From NCBI GenBank assembly GCA_902363045.1, contig CABIYX010000010.1:1-64000 (forward strand): a stretch of DNA of 64,000 nucleotides, given 5' to 3'. Each line of letters opens with the position of its first letter. Within the stretch, counting starts at the first letter, position 1. The DNA is from Clostridiales bacterium (GTDB taxonomy: Bacteria > Bacillota > Clostridia > Oscillospirales > Oscillospiraceae). Position numbers and translations under genes: made by a program. The notes under the pieces were generated by a model. That model worked only from the letters and a program-made list of their open reading frames with translations, was not told the DNA's origin and did no database searches. Of this stretch, positions 33,588 to 41,700 are shown one piece after another.

Positions 33588-34852
33588 TCGCTGGTATTTT
33601 GTTTGGCATCCTCTTTCTGATGCTGTTTGTTGGTGTGCCCATTGCCATCTGTCTGGGCATTGCCGCCGCGGTCACCATGGTGCTGACTGGAAATGTTCAG
33701 TATCTGGCCGCCATCCCCACCCGGATGTTCACGCAGCTGGACAGCTTTACTTTGATGGCTGTGCCCTTTTTCATCCTGGCCGGCAACATCATGGCAGAGG
33801 GAGGAATCTCCGCCCGCCTGATCGGCTTTTTGGAGCTGCTGCTAAAGCGCCTGCCCGGCCGGCTAGCCTGTATTTCCGTGGTCGGCTCCGGCTTCTTCGG
33901 GGCGATCTCCGGCTCTAATCCCGCCACAGTCGCGGCAATTGGCGGGATCACCGCTCCACGCATGATCCAAAAGGGGTATCCCCCTGAGAAGGCAGCCGCA
34001 ATCGTGGCGTCCTCCGGCACTCTTGGCGTCGTGATCCCGCCCAGCATCCCAATGGTCACTTACGCTGTGACCGCCGGAGTGTCTGTGGTCAGTATGTTTG
34101 CCGCCGGCTGGATTCCCGGCATCATGCTGATTATCGGCCTGTGTATTACCAACGCCATTACCTGCCGCCACTACGACTCTGTGGATACAACCAAATATCC
34201 CCCGAAGGAGTATTTCATCCGCTTTAAGGACGCCATTTTGGCTCTGCTGATGCCTGTCATCATTCTGGGGGGAATTTATTCCGGTATCTTTACGCCTACG
34301 GAGTCCGCCTCTGTGGCCTGTGTCTACGCCCTGGTCGTCTCCTTCTTTGTCTATAAGGAACTGACCCTGAAAAAGCTGTATAAGATTCTGTTGGACAGCT
34401 GCATCAGCTCAGCCGTTGTGCTGTTTGTAGTGAGTATGTCTCAGCCCTTTGCCTGGTTTATGACCACTGAGAATATTCCTACCATGATCTCCAACGCAGT
34501 CATGAGCATTTTCAGCAACCGCTTCGCCATGCTGCTGGCAATGAACCTACTGCTGCTGTTTCTGGGCTGTTTCCTGGAGACCCAATCCATCATTCTGCTG
34601 GTAACACCTATTCTTCTCCCTATGGCCAGCTACATTGGTCTGAGTGAGATCGCCCTGGGGCTTATCATGATCGTCAACACATCCATCGGTATGATTACAC
34701 CCCCTATGGCTGTCAACCTATTTGTGGCGTCCGGAATCACGAAAACCAGGATCGGAGCCGTATCGAAAAAGATCATCCTCTATCTTGTCGTAGAATTCGG
34801 GATTTTGCTCCTTTACACCTATGTGCCGCTTTTGCTCAACATCCCTATTTAA
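33584..34852 (+). CDS. TRAP transporter large permease (DctM)
   Basis: 422 residues, about 12 helices, full length. Family features: PFFILAGNIMAEGGIS, GFFGAISGSNPATVAAIGGI and GVVIPPSIPMVTYAV, GIFTPTESASVACVYA. It carries the elevator-type transport cycle with Na+ coupling. Last gene of the operon, ended by the terminator at 34913. Confidence 0.95.
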   Translation: MIAGILFGILFLMLFVGVPIAICLGIAAAVTMVLTGNVQYLAAIPTRMFTQLDSFTLMAVPFFILAGNIMAEGGISARLIGFLELLLKRLPGRLACISVVGSGFFGAISGSNPATVAAIGGITAPRMIQKGYPPEKAAAIVASSGTLGVVIPPSIPMVTYAVTAGVSVVSMFAAGWIPGIMLIIGLCITNAITCRHYDSVDTTKYPPKEYFIRFKDAILALLMPVIILGGIYSGIFTPTESASVACVYALVVSFFVYKELTLKKLYKILLDSCISSAVVLFVVSMSQPFAWFMTTENIPTMISNAVMSIFSNRFAMLLAMNLLLLFLGCFLETQSIILLVTPILLPMASYIGLSEIALGLIMIVNTSIGMITPPMAVNLFVASGITKTRIGAVSKKIILYLVVEFGILLLYTYVPLLLNIPI

Positions 34853-34912
34853 ACGAAGCACCTTACCGGACATCCTTTCAGAAGTAAATCTTGATTCTCT
34901 TGATTGCACCTT

Positions 34913-34955
34913 CGCCCCTGATCCAGCCGCTTGGCTGTGATCAGGGGCGCTCTTT
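34913..34955 (+). terminator. Terminator of the TRAP operon
   Basis: An 11-bp stem (34913-34923 with 34939-34949) carries an additional CAGCC/GGCTG inner stem and is followed by CTCTTTT. Confidence 0.85.
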
Positions 34956-35134
34956 TCCCGTCAGCGGAATATATCAGCCACTAAGTTGACCGCTTAAGCG
35001 GGCTTTTTTCCCGTTTGACCGATCCACCATCGTTTTTTACAGCAACTCTCCACTTCGCTTGGATGTAGATCCTGTACACATCAAGAGCTTTTTTAAATCC
35101 AACAGCACAACTGACACTGTTGACTGGGCGCAAA

Positions 35135-35168
35135 AAACCGCCACTTTTCGGTTGAAAAGCGGCGGTTT
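35135..35168 (-). terminator. Original tRNA-fMet terminator, now separated from its gene
   Basis: AAACCGCC with its complement (35135-35142, 35161-35168) plus an inner CTTTTC/GAAAAG stem, followed on the minus strand by a T run. It lies immediately 3' of the truncated tRNA-fMet copy, as expected for the pre-insertion terminator of the tRNA operon. Confidence 0.75.
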
Positions 35169-35169
35169 C

Positions 35170-35218
35170 TTCTGGTTGCGGGAGGAGGACTTGAACCTCC
35201 GACCTCCGGGTTATGAGC
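35170..35218 (-). repeat. attL: 49-bp 3' fragment of tRNA-fMet
   Basis: Identical over 49 nt to 43469-43517, the anticodon-to-CCA part of the intact initiator tRNA gene. The 5' half of the tRNA is missing here. This is the direct repeat expected when an element inserts in a tRNA 3' end and restores the gene on the far side. Confidence 0.85.
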
Positions 35219-35328
35219 TGCTGTCAGTTTGTCCATCTGCTGCGGTTTAAGGGGTTTCGGGCGCTTTTTGGCCCAAAATCGTCCAAACCCGAAGGTTGTG
35301 TGCTCTCCGCTCCACAGCGATTTTCGGC

Positions 35329-35343
35329 AATCTGGGTCAGATT
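35329..35343. repeat. 15-bp palindrome AATCTGGGTCAGATT (left copy)
   Basis: Perfect 6-bp arms around GGT, found again at 43376-43390 near the other end of the island. Further GGGTCA units flank both copies. Possible integrase arm-binding site. Otherwise 34956-35452 holds no gene apart from the terminator and attL. Confidence 0.55.
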
Positions 35344-35452
35344 TTGGGTCAGGGAAGCGGGCCCCCACACAGCCGGTCATATCTGCGTATTCTTCGTAAA
35401 ATTTCTCCGATTGAGTAAAATAAGAAAGATTTTATCCAAAGGAGGGTCCAAA

Positions 35453-36298
35453 ATGGAACATCGGATTATGAACAGGAAGGCTCTGAAGGCGTTCGCCCGG
35501 GCGCTGTTGGAGCAGGAGCGCAGCTCGGGTACCATTGAGAAGTATTTCCGGGACGTAAGGGCGTTTACTGTCTGGCTGGGCGGGGCGGAGGTGACCCGGG
35601 AGCGGGCAGCTGCCTGGCGGGACAGTCTGCTGGAGCGGGGATACGCCCCGGTGACGGTCAATTCCATGGTGGCGGCGGTGAACCAGTTTTTTGCCTTCCT
35701 GGGCTGGGAGGACTGCAAGGTGAAGGCCCTAAAAATCCAGCGGAAGCTGTTCCGGGACGACCGGAAGGAGCTCACTCGGGAGGAGTATCAGCGGCTGTTG
35801 GATAGTGCCCATGAGCTGGGCCGGGAGCGGCTGGCATTGCTGCTGGAGACCATCTGTGCCACCGGAATCCGGGTGAGCGAGGTAAAGTATATCACCGTGG
35901 AGGCCGCCCAGGTGGGGCGGGCGGAGATCTCCCTGAAAGGGAAGCTGCGTACCATTCTCCTCCCCGGCAAGCTGTGCCGGAAGCTGAAAAAGTACGCCAG
36001 ACAGCAAAAAAACGCCTCCGGCGAGATTTTTCTCACCAGAAGCGGAAAGAGCTTGTCCCGGCGGCAGATTTGGGCGGAGATGAAGCGGTTGTGCAAGGTG
36101 GCAGGGGTGGCCCCCAGCAAGGTGTTTCCCCACAACCTGCGGCACCTGTTCGCCCGAACCTTTTACAAAGTGTGCCGGGATGTGGTGAAGCTGGCCGATG
36201 TGCTGGGCCACTCCTCCATCGAGACCACCCGGATCTACCTCATTTCTACCGGCGTGGAGCACATGAAAATTTTAAGCCGGATGCGTCTCATCCAGTAG
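35453..36298 (+). CDS. Tyrosine recombinase (XerC/D-like), complete
   Basis: 281 residues from ATG 35453 with GGAGGG 6 nt upstream. SAM-like core-binding domain (about 10-95) and catalytic domain with all key residues: Arg140 (ATGIRVSE), Lys in the LKGK turn (about 163), H227-x-x-R230 (HNLRHLFAR), His253 (LGHSS) and Tyr262 (TRIYL). Size is that of small invertase-type recombinases rather than ICE integrases. Its stop is 2 nt before the 67-bp inverted repeat at 36301, so it is the natural candidate to flip that segment. The hairpin at 36413-36445 would end its transcript. Confidence 0.92.
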   Translation: MEHRIMNRKALKAFARALLEQERSSGTIEKYFRDVRAFTVWLGGAEVTRERAAAWRDSLLERGYAPVTVNSMVAAVNQFFAFLGWEDCKVKALKIQRKLFRDDRKELTREEYQRLLDSAHELGRERLALLLETICATGIRVSEVKYITVEAAQVGRAEISLKGKLRTILLPGKLCRKLKKYARQQKNASGEIFLTRSGKSLSRRQIWAEMKRLCKVAGVAPSKVFPHNLRHLFARTFYKVCRDVVKLADVLGHSSIETTRIYLISTGVEHMKILSRMRLIQ

Positions 36299-36412
36299 GA
36301 CAAAATGAGTGTTTTGCTTTCTGAGCGCGAAAAAACACCAAATCCTTACATATGGTTAGCTGAATTGGACGTTAAAAAACGGAAAGAAATGGCAAAACGG
36401 GCGTGAAAGCCA

Positions 36413-36452
36413 AGACCGCTTGAGCAAGGTTTTTTCAAGCGGTCTGATTTTT
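36413..36452 (+). terminator. Terminator inside the invertible core
   Basis: A perfect 11-bp stem (36413-36423 with 36435-36445) followed by GATTTTT. In this orientation it stops read-through from the upstream recombinase, so the downstream genes depend on the internal promoter. Confidence 0.75.
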
Positions 36453-36475
36453 ACGCCCAAAATTGCAGGAACACC

Positions 36476-36504
36476 TTGAAATCTTTCAAGCTTCGTGCTA
36501 CAAT
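36476..36504 (+). promoter_or_regulatory. Invertible promoter TTGAAA-17-TACAAT
   Basis: TTGAAA (36476-36481) and TACAAT (36499-36504) with a 17-bp spacer. The last four bases of the -10 are the first bases of the right inverted repeat. It points towards the recombinase-like gene at 36593 and the surface protein gene at 37535. Confidence 0.78.
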
Positions 36505-36592
36505 TCAGCTAACCATATGTAAGGATTTGGTGTTTTTTCGCGCTCAGAAAGCAAAACACTCATTTTGCCTACAACGGGAGGAGATGAGGACG

Positions 36593-37468
36593 ATGGAGGC
36601 GCTGCTGGACCCGGCGGTGGAACGCCGGGTGCAATCCCCGCCTCGTGCGGGACCTCCGGGTCTGCGGCTGACCCCGGCGGACCTGGAGGCATATCTGGAC
36701 AGCCTGTCCCAGCAGGGACGGGGACACGATACCTTGGCGACCTACATGCGAAATGTCCACGCGCTGTATGACGGGCTGCCGGAGGACAAGACAGTCCGAC
36801 CCGGCACCCTGGCGCGGTGGCAGAGGACGCTGCTGGAGGGAGGGTACTCCCCCCGGACCGTCAATGTCCGCATGTCAGTGGCCAACAGCCTGATGGCGTT
36901 TTTGGGCCGCAGGGACCTGCAGTCTGTAGGGTCTCTGGAGGTAGACGACGTGCAGCCGGAGCTGACCCGGACGGAGTATCTCCGTCTGCTCACCACAGCC
37001 CGGGCGCTGGATAAAGAGCGCCTGTATCTGCTGGTGAAGCTCTTCGGCTGTACCGGCCTGCCCCTGCAGGAGCTGCCGCGGGTGACGGTGGAGGCCCTTA
37101 CCGAGGGCCGGGTCATCGTCCGCAGCTGCGGGATTGTCCAGCTGCTCCACCTTCCGGACTTTTTGCGGAAGGAATTATTGGCCTACGCCCGGCGGGAGGG
37201 GACGGCTTCCGGCCCCATTTTCCATACCAAGAGCGGAAAACCGCTGGGGCGTACCGCCGTCACGGACAGCATTAAGCAGCTGTGCCGGGACGCCCGGGTA
37301 CCGGAGGAAAAAGCCAATCCCCGCTGTTTGAAGCGGCTGTGGCAGAGTACTCAGGACGGCATTCGCACCCAAATCGACCTGCTGGTGGAGCAGGCCTGCG
37401 ACCGGCTGATAGAAGCGGAACAGCTTACCGTCGGCTGGGATGTAGGTAAGGGGGTGAGTGACGTGTGA
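36593..37468 (+). CDS. Recombinase-like protein lacking catalytic residues
   Basis: 291 residues from ATG 36593 with GGGAGGAG 10 nt upstream. An in-frame ATG at 36584 is too close to it. The N-terminal half aligns well with the upstream recombinase (compare LLEGGYSPRTVNVRMSVANS with LLERGYAPVTVNSMVAAVNQ). The catalytic half is degenerate: the first Arg is replaced (GCTGLPLQEL), HxxR reads NPRCLKRLW, and neither LGH nor the tyrosine is found. The frame is nevertheless open and well preceded by a ribosome site, so a non-catalytic accessory or directionality role is possible. It would be the first gene transcribed from the invertible promoter, 66 nt before the surface protein. Confidence 0.8.
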   Translation: MEALLDPAVERRVQSPPRAGPPGLRLTPADLEAYLDSLSQQGRGHDTLATYMRNVHALYDGLPEDKTVRPGTLARWQRTLLEGGYSPRTVNVRMSVANSLMAFLGRRDLQSVGSLEVDDVQPELTRTEYLRLLTTARALDKERLYLLVKLFGCTGLPLQELPRVTVEALTEGRVIVRSCGIVQLLHLPDFLRKELLAYARREGTASGPIFHTKSGKPLGRTAVTDSIKQLCRDARVPEEKANPRCLKRLWQSTQDGIRTQIDLLVEQACDRLIEAEQLTVGWDVGKGVSDV

Positions 37469-37534
37469 TGTGCTCTTCCCCGCCCCCGCGATTAGGGGGC
37501 AGCTACTTCAAACAGTAAGGAGGAAAATGGCAAA

Positions 37535-40500
37535 ATGAAAAAGCGAGTATTGTCGGCGATCATGGTGCTGTGCATGGTGCTGACACTGCTGCCTGTTTCG
37601 GCGTTCGCCGCGCCGACAACAACCCTGAAGCCTGGTGAAGTATCAGCTACTAAAACAGCTCGATACGATGAGGACACTGGGAACGTCACCATTACACTCA
37701 ATGTTCAGGGGAAAAATATCACTGAAACCAGCACCACCGCAACCCCAGTGGATGTTGTTTTAGTGGTAGATAACTCTGGTAGCATGAGTAACGGACAGCA
37801 AGACTGCACATCCACATCCTTCACAAGAAAGGGGTATGGATATATTTGTGATGTTTGTGGCAAATGGTATCATTTGCCCTGGCATCCGGAGGAATGTTGG
37901 GGGCATATTTCCAAAATGAGTGCCGCCCAGGAAGCTGCTCGTACATTGGTAGATCAACTGGCAGAAGCAAATACTAATAATCGAGTAGGTATCGTTTCCT
38001 TTGCGGGCTCTACAGGGGGAACCAACGGTTATGAGCTCAACAGCAATGCCTGTATCCCGTTGAGTGCTTTGACTGATGAGCGTGATGCCATCAATCAGGC
38101 GATCGACAACATGACCGCAAACGGAGGCACCAACTACACCGCAGGACTGGGTCGTGCGGCAAATTATCTCCAAAATAGCCAGAATGACAAGTATGTAATT
38201 TTTATCTCTGATGGAACACCTGGCTTAAATGAAAATTCCAATCAAACGGAAAACGCAAATTGGAATGGAGTCAATCAGGCTGCACAGCTGGAAGCGCAGG
38301 GAGTGGAAATCTACACTATCGGTTTGGGACTGGATGAAAGCGAGTATATGAGCCGCTTGGCTACTGCTCCGGAATATCACCACAATTTCACCGATATTGT
38401 GAGTATTCAGGAGGAACTTCCTGTACTAGTGCGGGAAATCGCTACTGAAATCACAGAAAGTCAAAAGTATGCGGGAACAGGAGCTACCTTCACAGATATC
38501 GTTTCGGACCAGTTTACCATCGTCGAGGGGCAGGACATTCCTGACCTGACTTTCGAAGGTCAAACGGTTAAATGGACAGTCGGTGATATTACGGAGGAAG
38601 GAAAAAGCGTACCCTTCATCGTGACACCGAAGGACACAACGACCGGCGACAAGGTTTCAACCAATCAGGGCGCAACCTTGACCTATACAAAACCCGATGG
38701 CACAGCCGGTACGATAGATGTAGACAGCGCTGTTGTTAGCATTCCTGGTTATCAGGTCACTTACAATGCGAATGACGGCGAAGGTGTTGTAACAGACAAC
38801 AACTCCTATCGTAAGAATGCAAAGGTTACTGTCCTGAAAGGCAGCAATCTCAAAAAGGACGGCGCTACTTTCCTCGGCTGGAGCAAAACTCAGACCAATC
38901 TGATTGAGTCCAAAGAAGTTGCAGCAGATGTGGAGTTTGTAACCGGCACATTGACCATTACAGACGATATCACTCTGTACGCTGTCTGGGCTGCGGATAA
39001 GAACGGAAACGGAACTCCTGATTACGGAGATGAGAAATTTACCGTCACTTATACCGACGGCGTGGACGGCGAGGTCATCTTTGAGGATCAAGTCACCACA
39101 GGTATTCTGTCCGGTGCTACGACCCCCGTTTTCTCCGGCGACCTGGAGCGCCCCGGCTATACCTTTACCGGTTGGTCTCCCAAAGTATCGGAAACCGTGA
39201 CCTCCGATATGATTTATACGGCAATTTGGGAGGAAATCGAGGATCCCACGACCAAGAACGTCACCCTCAACTTCTTTGATGAGGTCAACAACGTCCAGGT
39301 CAAGGAAGAGGTCATCTCTGTTCCCTACGACGCCATTCACGTCAACACCGGCGATATGACTCTCCCCGAGGGCTATGAGTTCATCAAGACCGGCGACCTG
39401 GAGATCGTTGACGGCTATGTCTACGTCGGCCTGAAGCCTATTGAGAAGCCCGATACCAAGGTCATCGGCGTGAACTATTGGGATATCGTCAACAACAAGC
39501 AGGCTGGCGAGGGTGAGGTCACCGTAGCCGCCGACGCTACGAACGTGAACTCCAGTGCTCTGACTGACATTCCTGCCGGTTACGAGCTCGTCAATGTGGG
39601 CGATTTCACTATCAACGATGGCTGGATCTACGTCGAGGTCCGTCCCGTTGCCACCACCCAGACCGTGGGTGTGAACTACTGGGACATCGTCAACAACAAG
39701 CAGGTAGCCGAGGGTGAGGTCACCGTAGCTGCCGACGCCTACAATGTAAATTCCAGCGACCTGACCGACATCCCTGCCGGTTACGAGCTCGTCAATGTGG
39801 GCGATTTCACTATCAACGATGGCTGGATCTACGTCGAGGTCCGCCCCGCTGCCACTACCCAGACCGTGGGTGTGAACTACTGGGACATCGTGAACAACGA
39901 GCAGGCTGGCGAGGGTGAGGTTACCGTAGCCGCCGACGCTACGAACGTAAACTCCAGTGCTCTGACCGACATTCCTGCCGGTTACGAGCTCGTCAGTGTG
40001 GGCGACTTCGCCATCAACGACGGCTGGATCTACGTCGAGGTCCGTCCTATGGACGCCGAGGCCAAGACCGTTGGCCTGAACTACTGGGATGTGGTAAACA
40101 ACAAGCAGGTGGCCGAGGGCTCCCTCACCGTGGCTGCCGATGCCACCAGCGTGAACACCAGCACCTTCAAGGACATCCCCGCCGGCTATGAGCTGGTTTG
40201 GACTGGCGACCTGCCCATCGTGGATGGCTGGGTCTGGGTTGAGGTTCGTCCTGTGGACGCTGAGACTAAGACCGTAGGCCTGAACTACTGGGACATCGTC
40301 AACAACAAGCAGGTGGCCGAGGGCTCCCTCACCGTGGCTGCCGACGCCACTATGGTAAACACCAGCACCTTCAAGGACATCCCCGCCGGCTATGAACTGG
40401 TCTGGACCGGCGATCTGCCCATCGTGGACGGCTGGGTCTGGGTTGAGGTTCGCCCCGTGACGGCTCCCCCTGTGGAAAAGACCTTCACGGTGACCTTTGA

Positions 40501-41623
40501 CAGCAACGGCGGCAGCAAGGTTGCCAGCCAGACCGTAAAAGAGGGGGAGAAGGTGGCCAAGCCTGCTAACCCCACTCTCAGCGGATATACCTTTGAGGGC
40601 TGGTTTGTGGATAAGGCCTTGAAGACCGCTTACGACTTTAATACTCCTGTCACGAGCGATATCACGCTGTACGCCAGCTGGGACCGCCGCAGCAGCGGCG
40701 GAGGCGGAGGCGGCGGAAGCTCCTCCACCAAAAAGTACATCATCACTGTGACCTGCGGCGAAGGCGGCGAGATCACCCCCGACGGCGGTTCCGACAATGA
40801 AGTCGAAGTGCGCAAGGGGAATGACCAGACCTTCCGGATCTCTGCAGACAACGGTTACCGGATCTCCGACGTCCTGGTGGATGGCGAGAGTGTGGGGAAC
40901 GTGGACAAATACACCTTTGAGGATGTAGATGAGGACCATGAGATCGAAGCTATCTTTACCCGCAGAGCCGCAGATCCCAGTGACAGCGGCACCGACCGTT
41001 ATCTGAACACCAAAGACCATGTTCAGTATATGACCGGCTATCCGGATGGCTCGTTTGGCCCTGGCCAGAATATGACCCGTGCGGAGGCCGCTCAGATGTT
41101 CTACGCACTGCTGTTGGACCAGAATGTGCCTCACACGGTCAGCTTCTCCGATGTGCCCGCGGATGCGTGGTATGCGGAAGCTGTAAACACCCTGGCCTCT
41201 CTGGGTATGATCAATGGCTATCCCGACGGGACCTTCCGTCCGGACGCCCCCATCACCCGGGCAGAATTCTGCGTTATCGCCTTGGCCTTTGCCTATGAGC
41301 CGGAGGATTTCGACTGTAACTTCCGGGATGTGTCCACCAGTGACTGGTTCTACGACTATGTGGCCCAAGCCACCAGCTACGGTTGGATTTCCGGGGCTGA
41401 CCGCAGCTTCCGTCCCAACGAGTGCATCACCCGTGCGGAGGTCTCCGTGATCGTCAACAACATGCTGGGGCGTGCAGCCGATGAGGACTACATCGACCGG
41501 CATGAGGACGAACTGAACACCTTCCCGGATGTAAAGCCCTCCCATTGGGCGTACTACTCCATCATGGAGACGGCCAACAGCCACGACTACACCAAGAACA
41601 ACGGAAATGAGAACTGGCGCTGA
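37535..41623 (+). CDS. Large surface protein: vWFA domain, repeats and three SLH domains
   Basis: 1362 residues. Signal peptide 1-25 (ends AFA). vWFA domain about 68-300 with MIDAS DNSGSMS (D79, S81, S83), Thr in GGTNYTAG and D226 in SDGTPG. A Cys/His-rich insertion (C91, C105-x2-C108, H113, H117, C121, H124) interrupts it after the MIDAS. Then InlB/Listeria-type beta repeats (about 410-565), six about 66-residue repeats (about 573-974) with NYWDIVNNKQV cores, another InlB-like repeat, a Gly-rich linker (about 1050) and three SLH domains (about 1155-1350) that bind cell-wall polymer. Probable adhesin or matrix-binding protein. AAGGAGG upstream. Expression is likely set by the invertible promoter. 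The vWFA part has lower GC than the repeat part. Confidence 0.92.
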   Translation: MKKRVLSAIMVLCMVLTLLPVSAFAAPTTTLKPGEVSATKTARYDEDTGNVTITLNVQGKNITETSTTATPVDVVLVVDNSGSMSNGQQDCTSTSFTRKGYGYICDVCGKWYHLPWHPEECWGHISKMSAAQEAARTLVDQLAEANTNNRVGIVSFAGSTGGTNGYELNSNACIPLSALTDERDAINQAIDNMTANGGTNYTAGLGRAANYLQNSQNDKYVIFISDGTPGLNENSNQTENANWNGVNQAAQLEAQGVEIYTIGLGLDESEYMSRLATAPEYHHNFTDIVSIQEELPVLVREIATEITESQKYAGTGATFTDIVSDQFTIVEGQDIPDLTFEGQTVKWTVGDITEEGKSVPFIVTPKDTTTGDKVSTNQGATLTYTKPDGTAGTIDVDSAVVSIPGYQVTYNANDGEGVVTDNNSYRKNAKVTVLKGSNLKKDGATFLGWSKTQTNLIESKEVAADVEFVTGTLTITDDITLYAVWAADKNGNGTPDYGDEKFTVTYTDGVDGEVIFEDQVTTGILSGATTPVFSGDLERPGYTFTGWSPKVSETVTSDMIYTAIWEEIEDPTTKNVTLNFFDEVNNVQVKEEVISVPYDAIHVNTGDMTLPEGYEFIKTGDLEIVDGYVYVGLKPIEKPDTKVIGVNYWDIVNNKQAGEGEVTVAADATNVNSSALTDIPAGYELVNVGDFTINDGWIYVEVRPVATTQTVGVNYWDIVNNKQVAEGEVTVAADAYNVNSSDLTDIPAGYELVNVGDFTINDGWIYVEVRPAATTQTVGVNYWDIVNNEQAGEGEVTVAADATNVNSSALTDIPAGYELVSVGDFAINDGWIYVEVRPMDAEAKTVGLNYWDVVNNKQVAEGSLTVAADATSVNTSTFKDIPAGYELVWTGDLPIVDGWVWVEVRPVDAETKTVGLNYWDIVNNKQVAEGSLTVAADATMVNTSTFKDIPAGYELVWTGDLPIVDGWVWVEVRPVTAPPVEKTFTVTFDSNGGSKVASQTVKEGEKVAKPANPTLSGYTFEGWFVDKALKTAYDFNTPVTSDITLYASWDRRSSGGGGGGGSSSTKKYIITVTCGEGGEITPDGGSDNEVEVRKGNDQTFRISADNGYRISDVLVDGESVGNVDKYTFEDVDEDHEIEAIFTRRAADPSDSGTDRYLNTKDHVQYMTGYPDGSFGPGQNMTRAEAAQMFYALLLDQNVPHTVSFSDVPADAWYAEAVNTLASLGMINGYPDGTFRPDAPITRAEFCVIALAFAYEPEDFDCNFRDVSTSDWFYDYVAQATSYGWISGADRSFRPNECITRAEVSVIVNNMLGRAADEDYIDRHEDELNTFPDVKPSHWAYYSIMETANSHDYTKNNGNENWR
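39253..40480 (+). repeat. Six tandem 66-codon repeats within the surface protein gene
   Basis: One divergent unit (from about 39253) and five close units starting near 39461, 39661, 39861, 40066 and 40271. Units 1-3 and 4-5 form two near-identical subgroups at the DNA level, suggesting recent duplication and possible copy-number variation. Confidence 0.85.
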
Positions 41624-41660
41624 GCGCCCAAGTTCTGTCCTGACGGACTTGATGTAACCC

Positions 41661-41693
41661 AGGACCGCCTGTCCCTATGGGATGGGCGGTCCT
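41661..41693 (+). terminator. Terminator of the surface protein gene
   Basis: 9-bp outer stem AGGACCGCC (41661-41669) with its complement (41685-41693) plus inner TCCC/GGGA pairs, 38 nt after the stop. Followed by CTTGCGTTTT. Confidence 0.75.
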
Positions 41694-41700
41694 CTTGCGT

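Larger units (their letters stand above)
36301..36567. mobile_element. Invertible promoter segment between 67-bp inverted repeats
   Basis: Left arm 36301-36367 and right arm 36501-36567 are perfect reverse complements over 67 nt. A 133-bp core holds a plus-strand terminator (36413-36452) and then a consensus promoter (36476-36504) pointing right. The left inner junction reads TCCAAT in place of the -10 TACAAT and has no -35, so inversion would leave the right-hand genes without this promoter. The flanks are a complete recombinase gene (left) and a recombinase-like gene plus surface protein gene (right). Inversion is inferred from structure, not observed. Confidence 0.8.

Noticed and set aside
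35173..35218. Functional tRNA at the left island end
   Set aside because: The 5' half including acceptor and D-arm is absent.
36301..36567. MITE or simple terminator instead of an invertible segment
   Set aside because: A MITE would not be expected to carry a perfectly spaced outward promoter plus terminator exactly between two recombinase genes. Not fully excluded.
36593..37468. Second active integrase
   Set aside because: Catalytic Arg, HxxR, LGH and Tyr are not found, so it is listed as recombinase-like without activity.
38657..41584. A 975-codon minus-strand open frame
   Set aside because: Shadow of the surface protein repeats. Its apparent repeats mirror those of the real gene on the plus strand.
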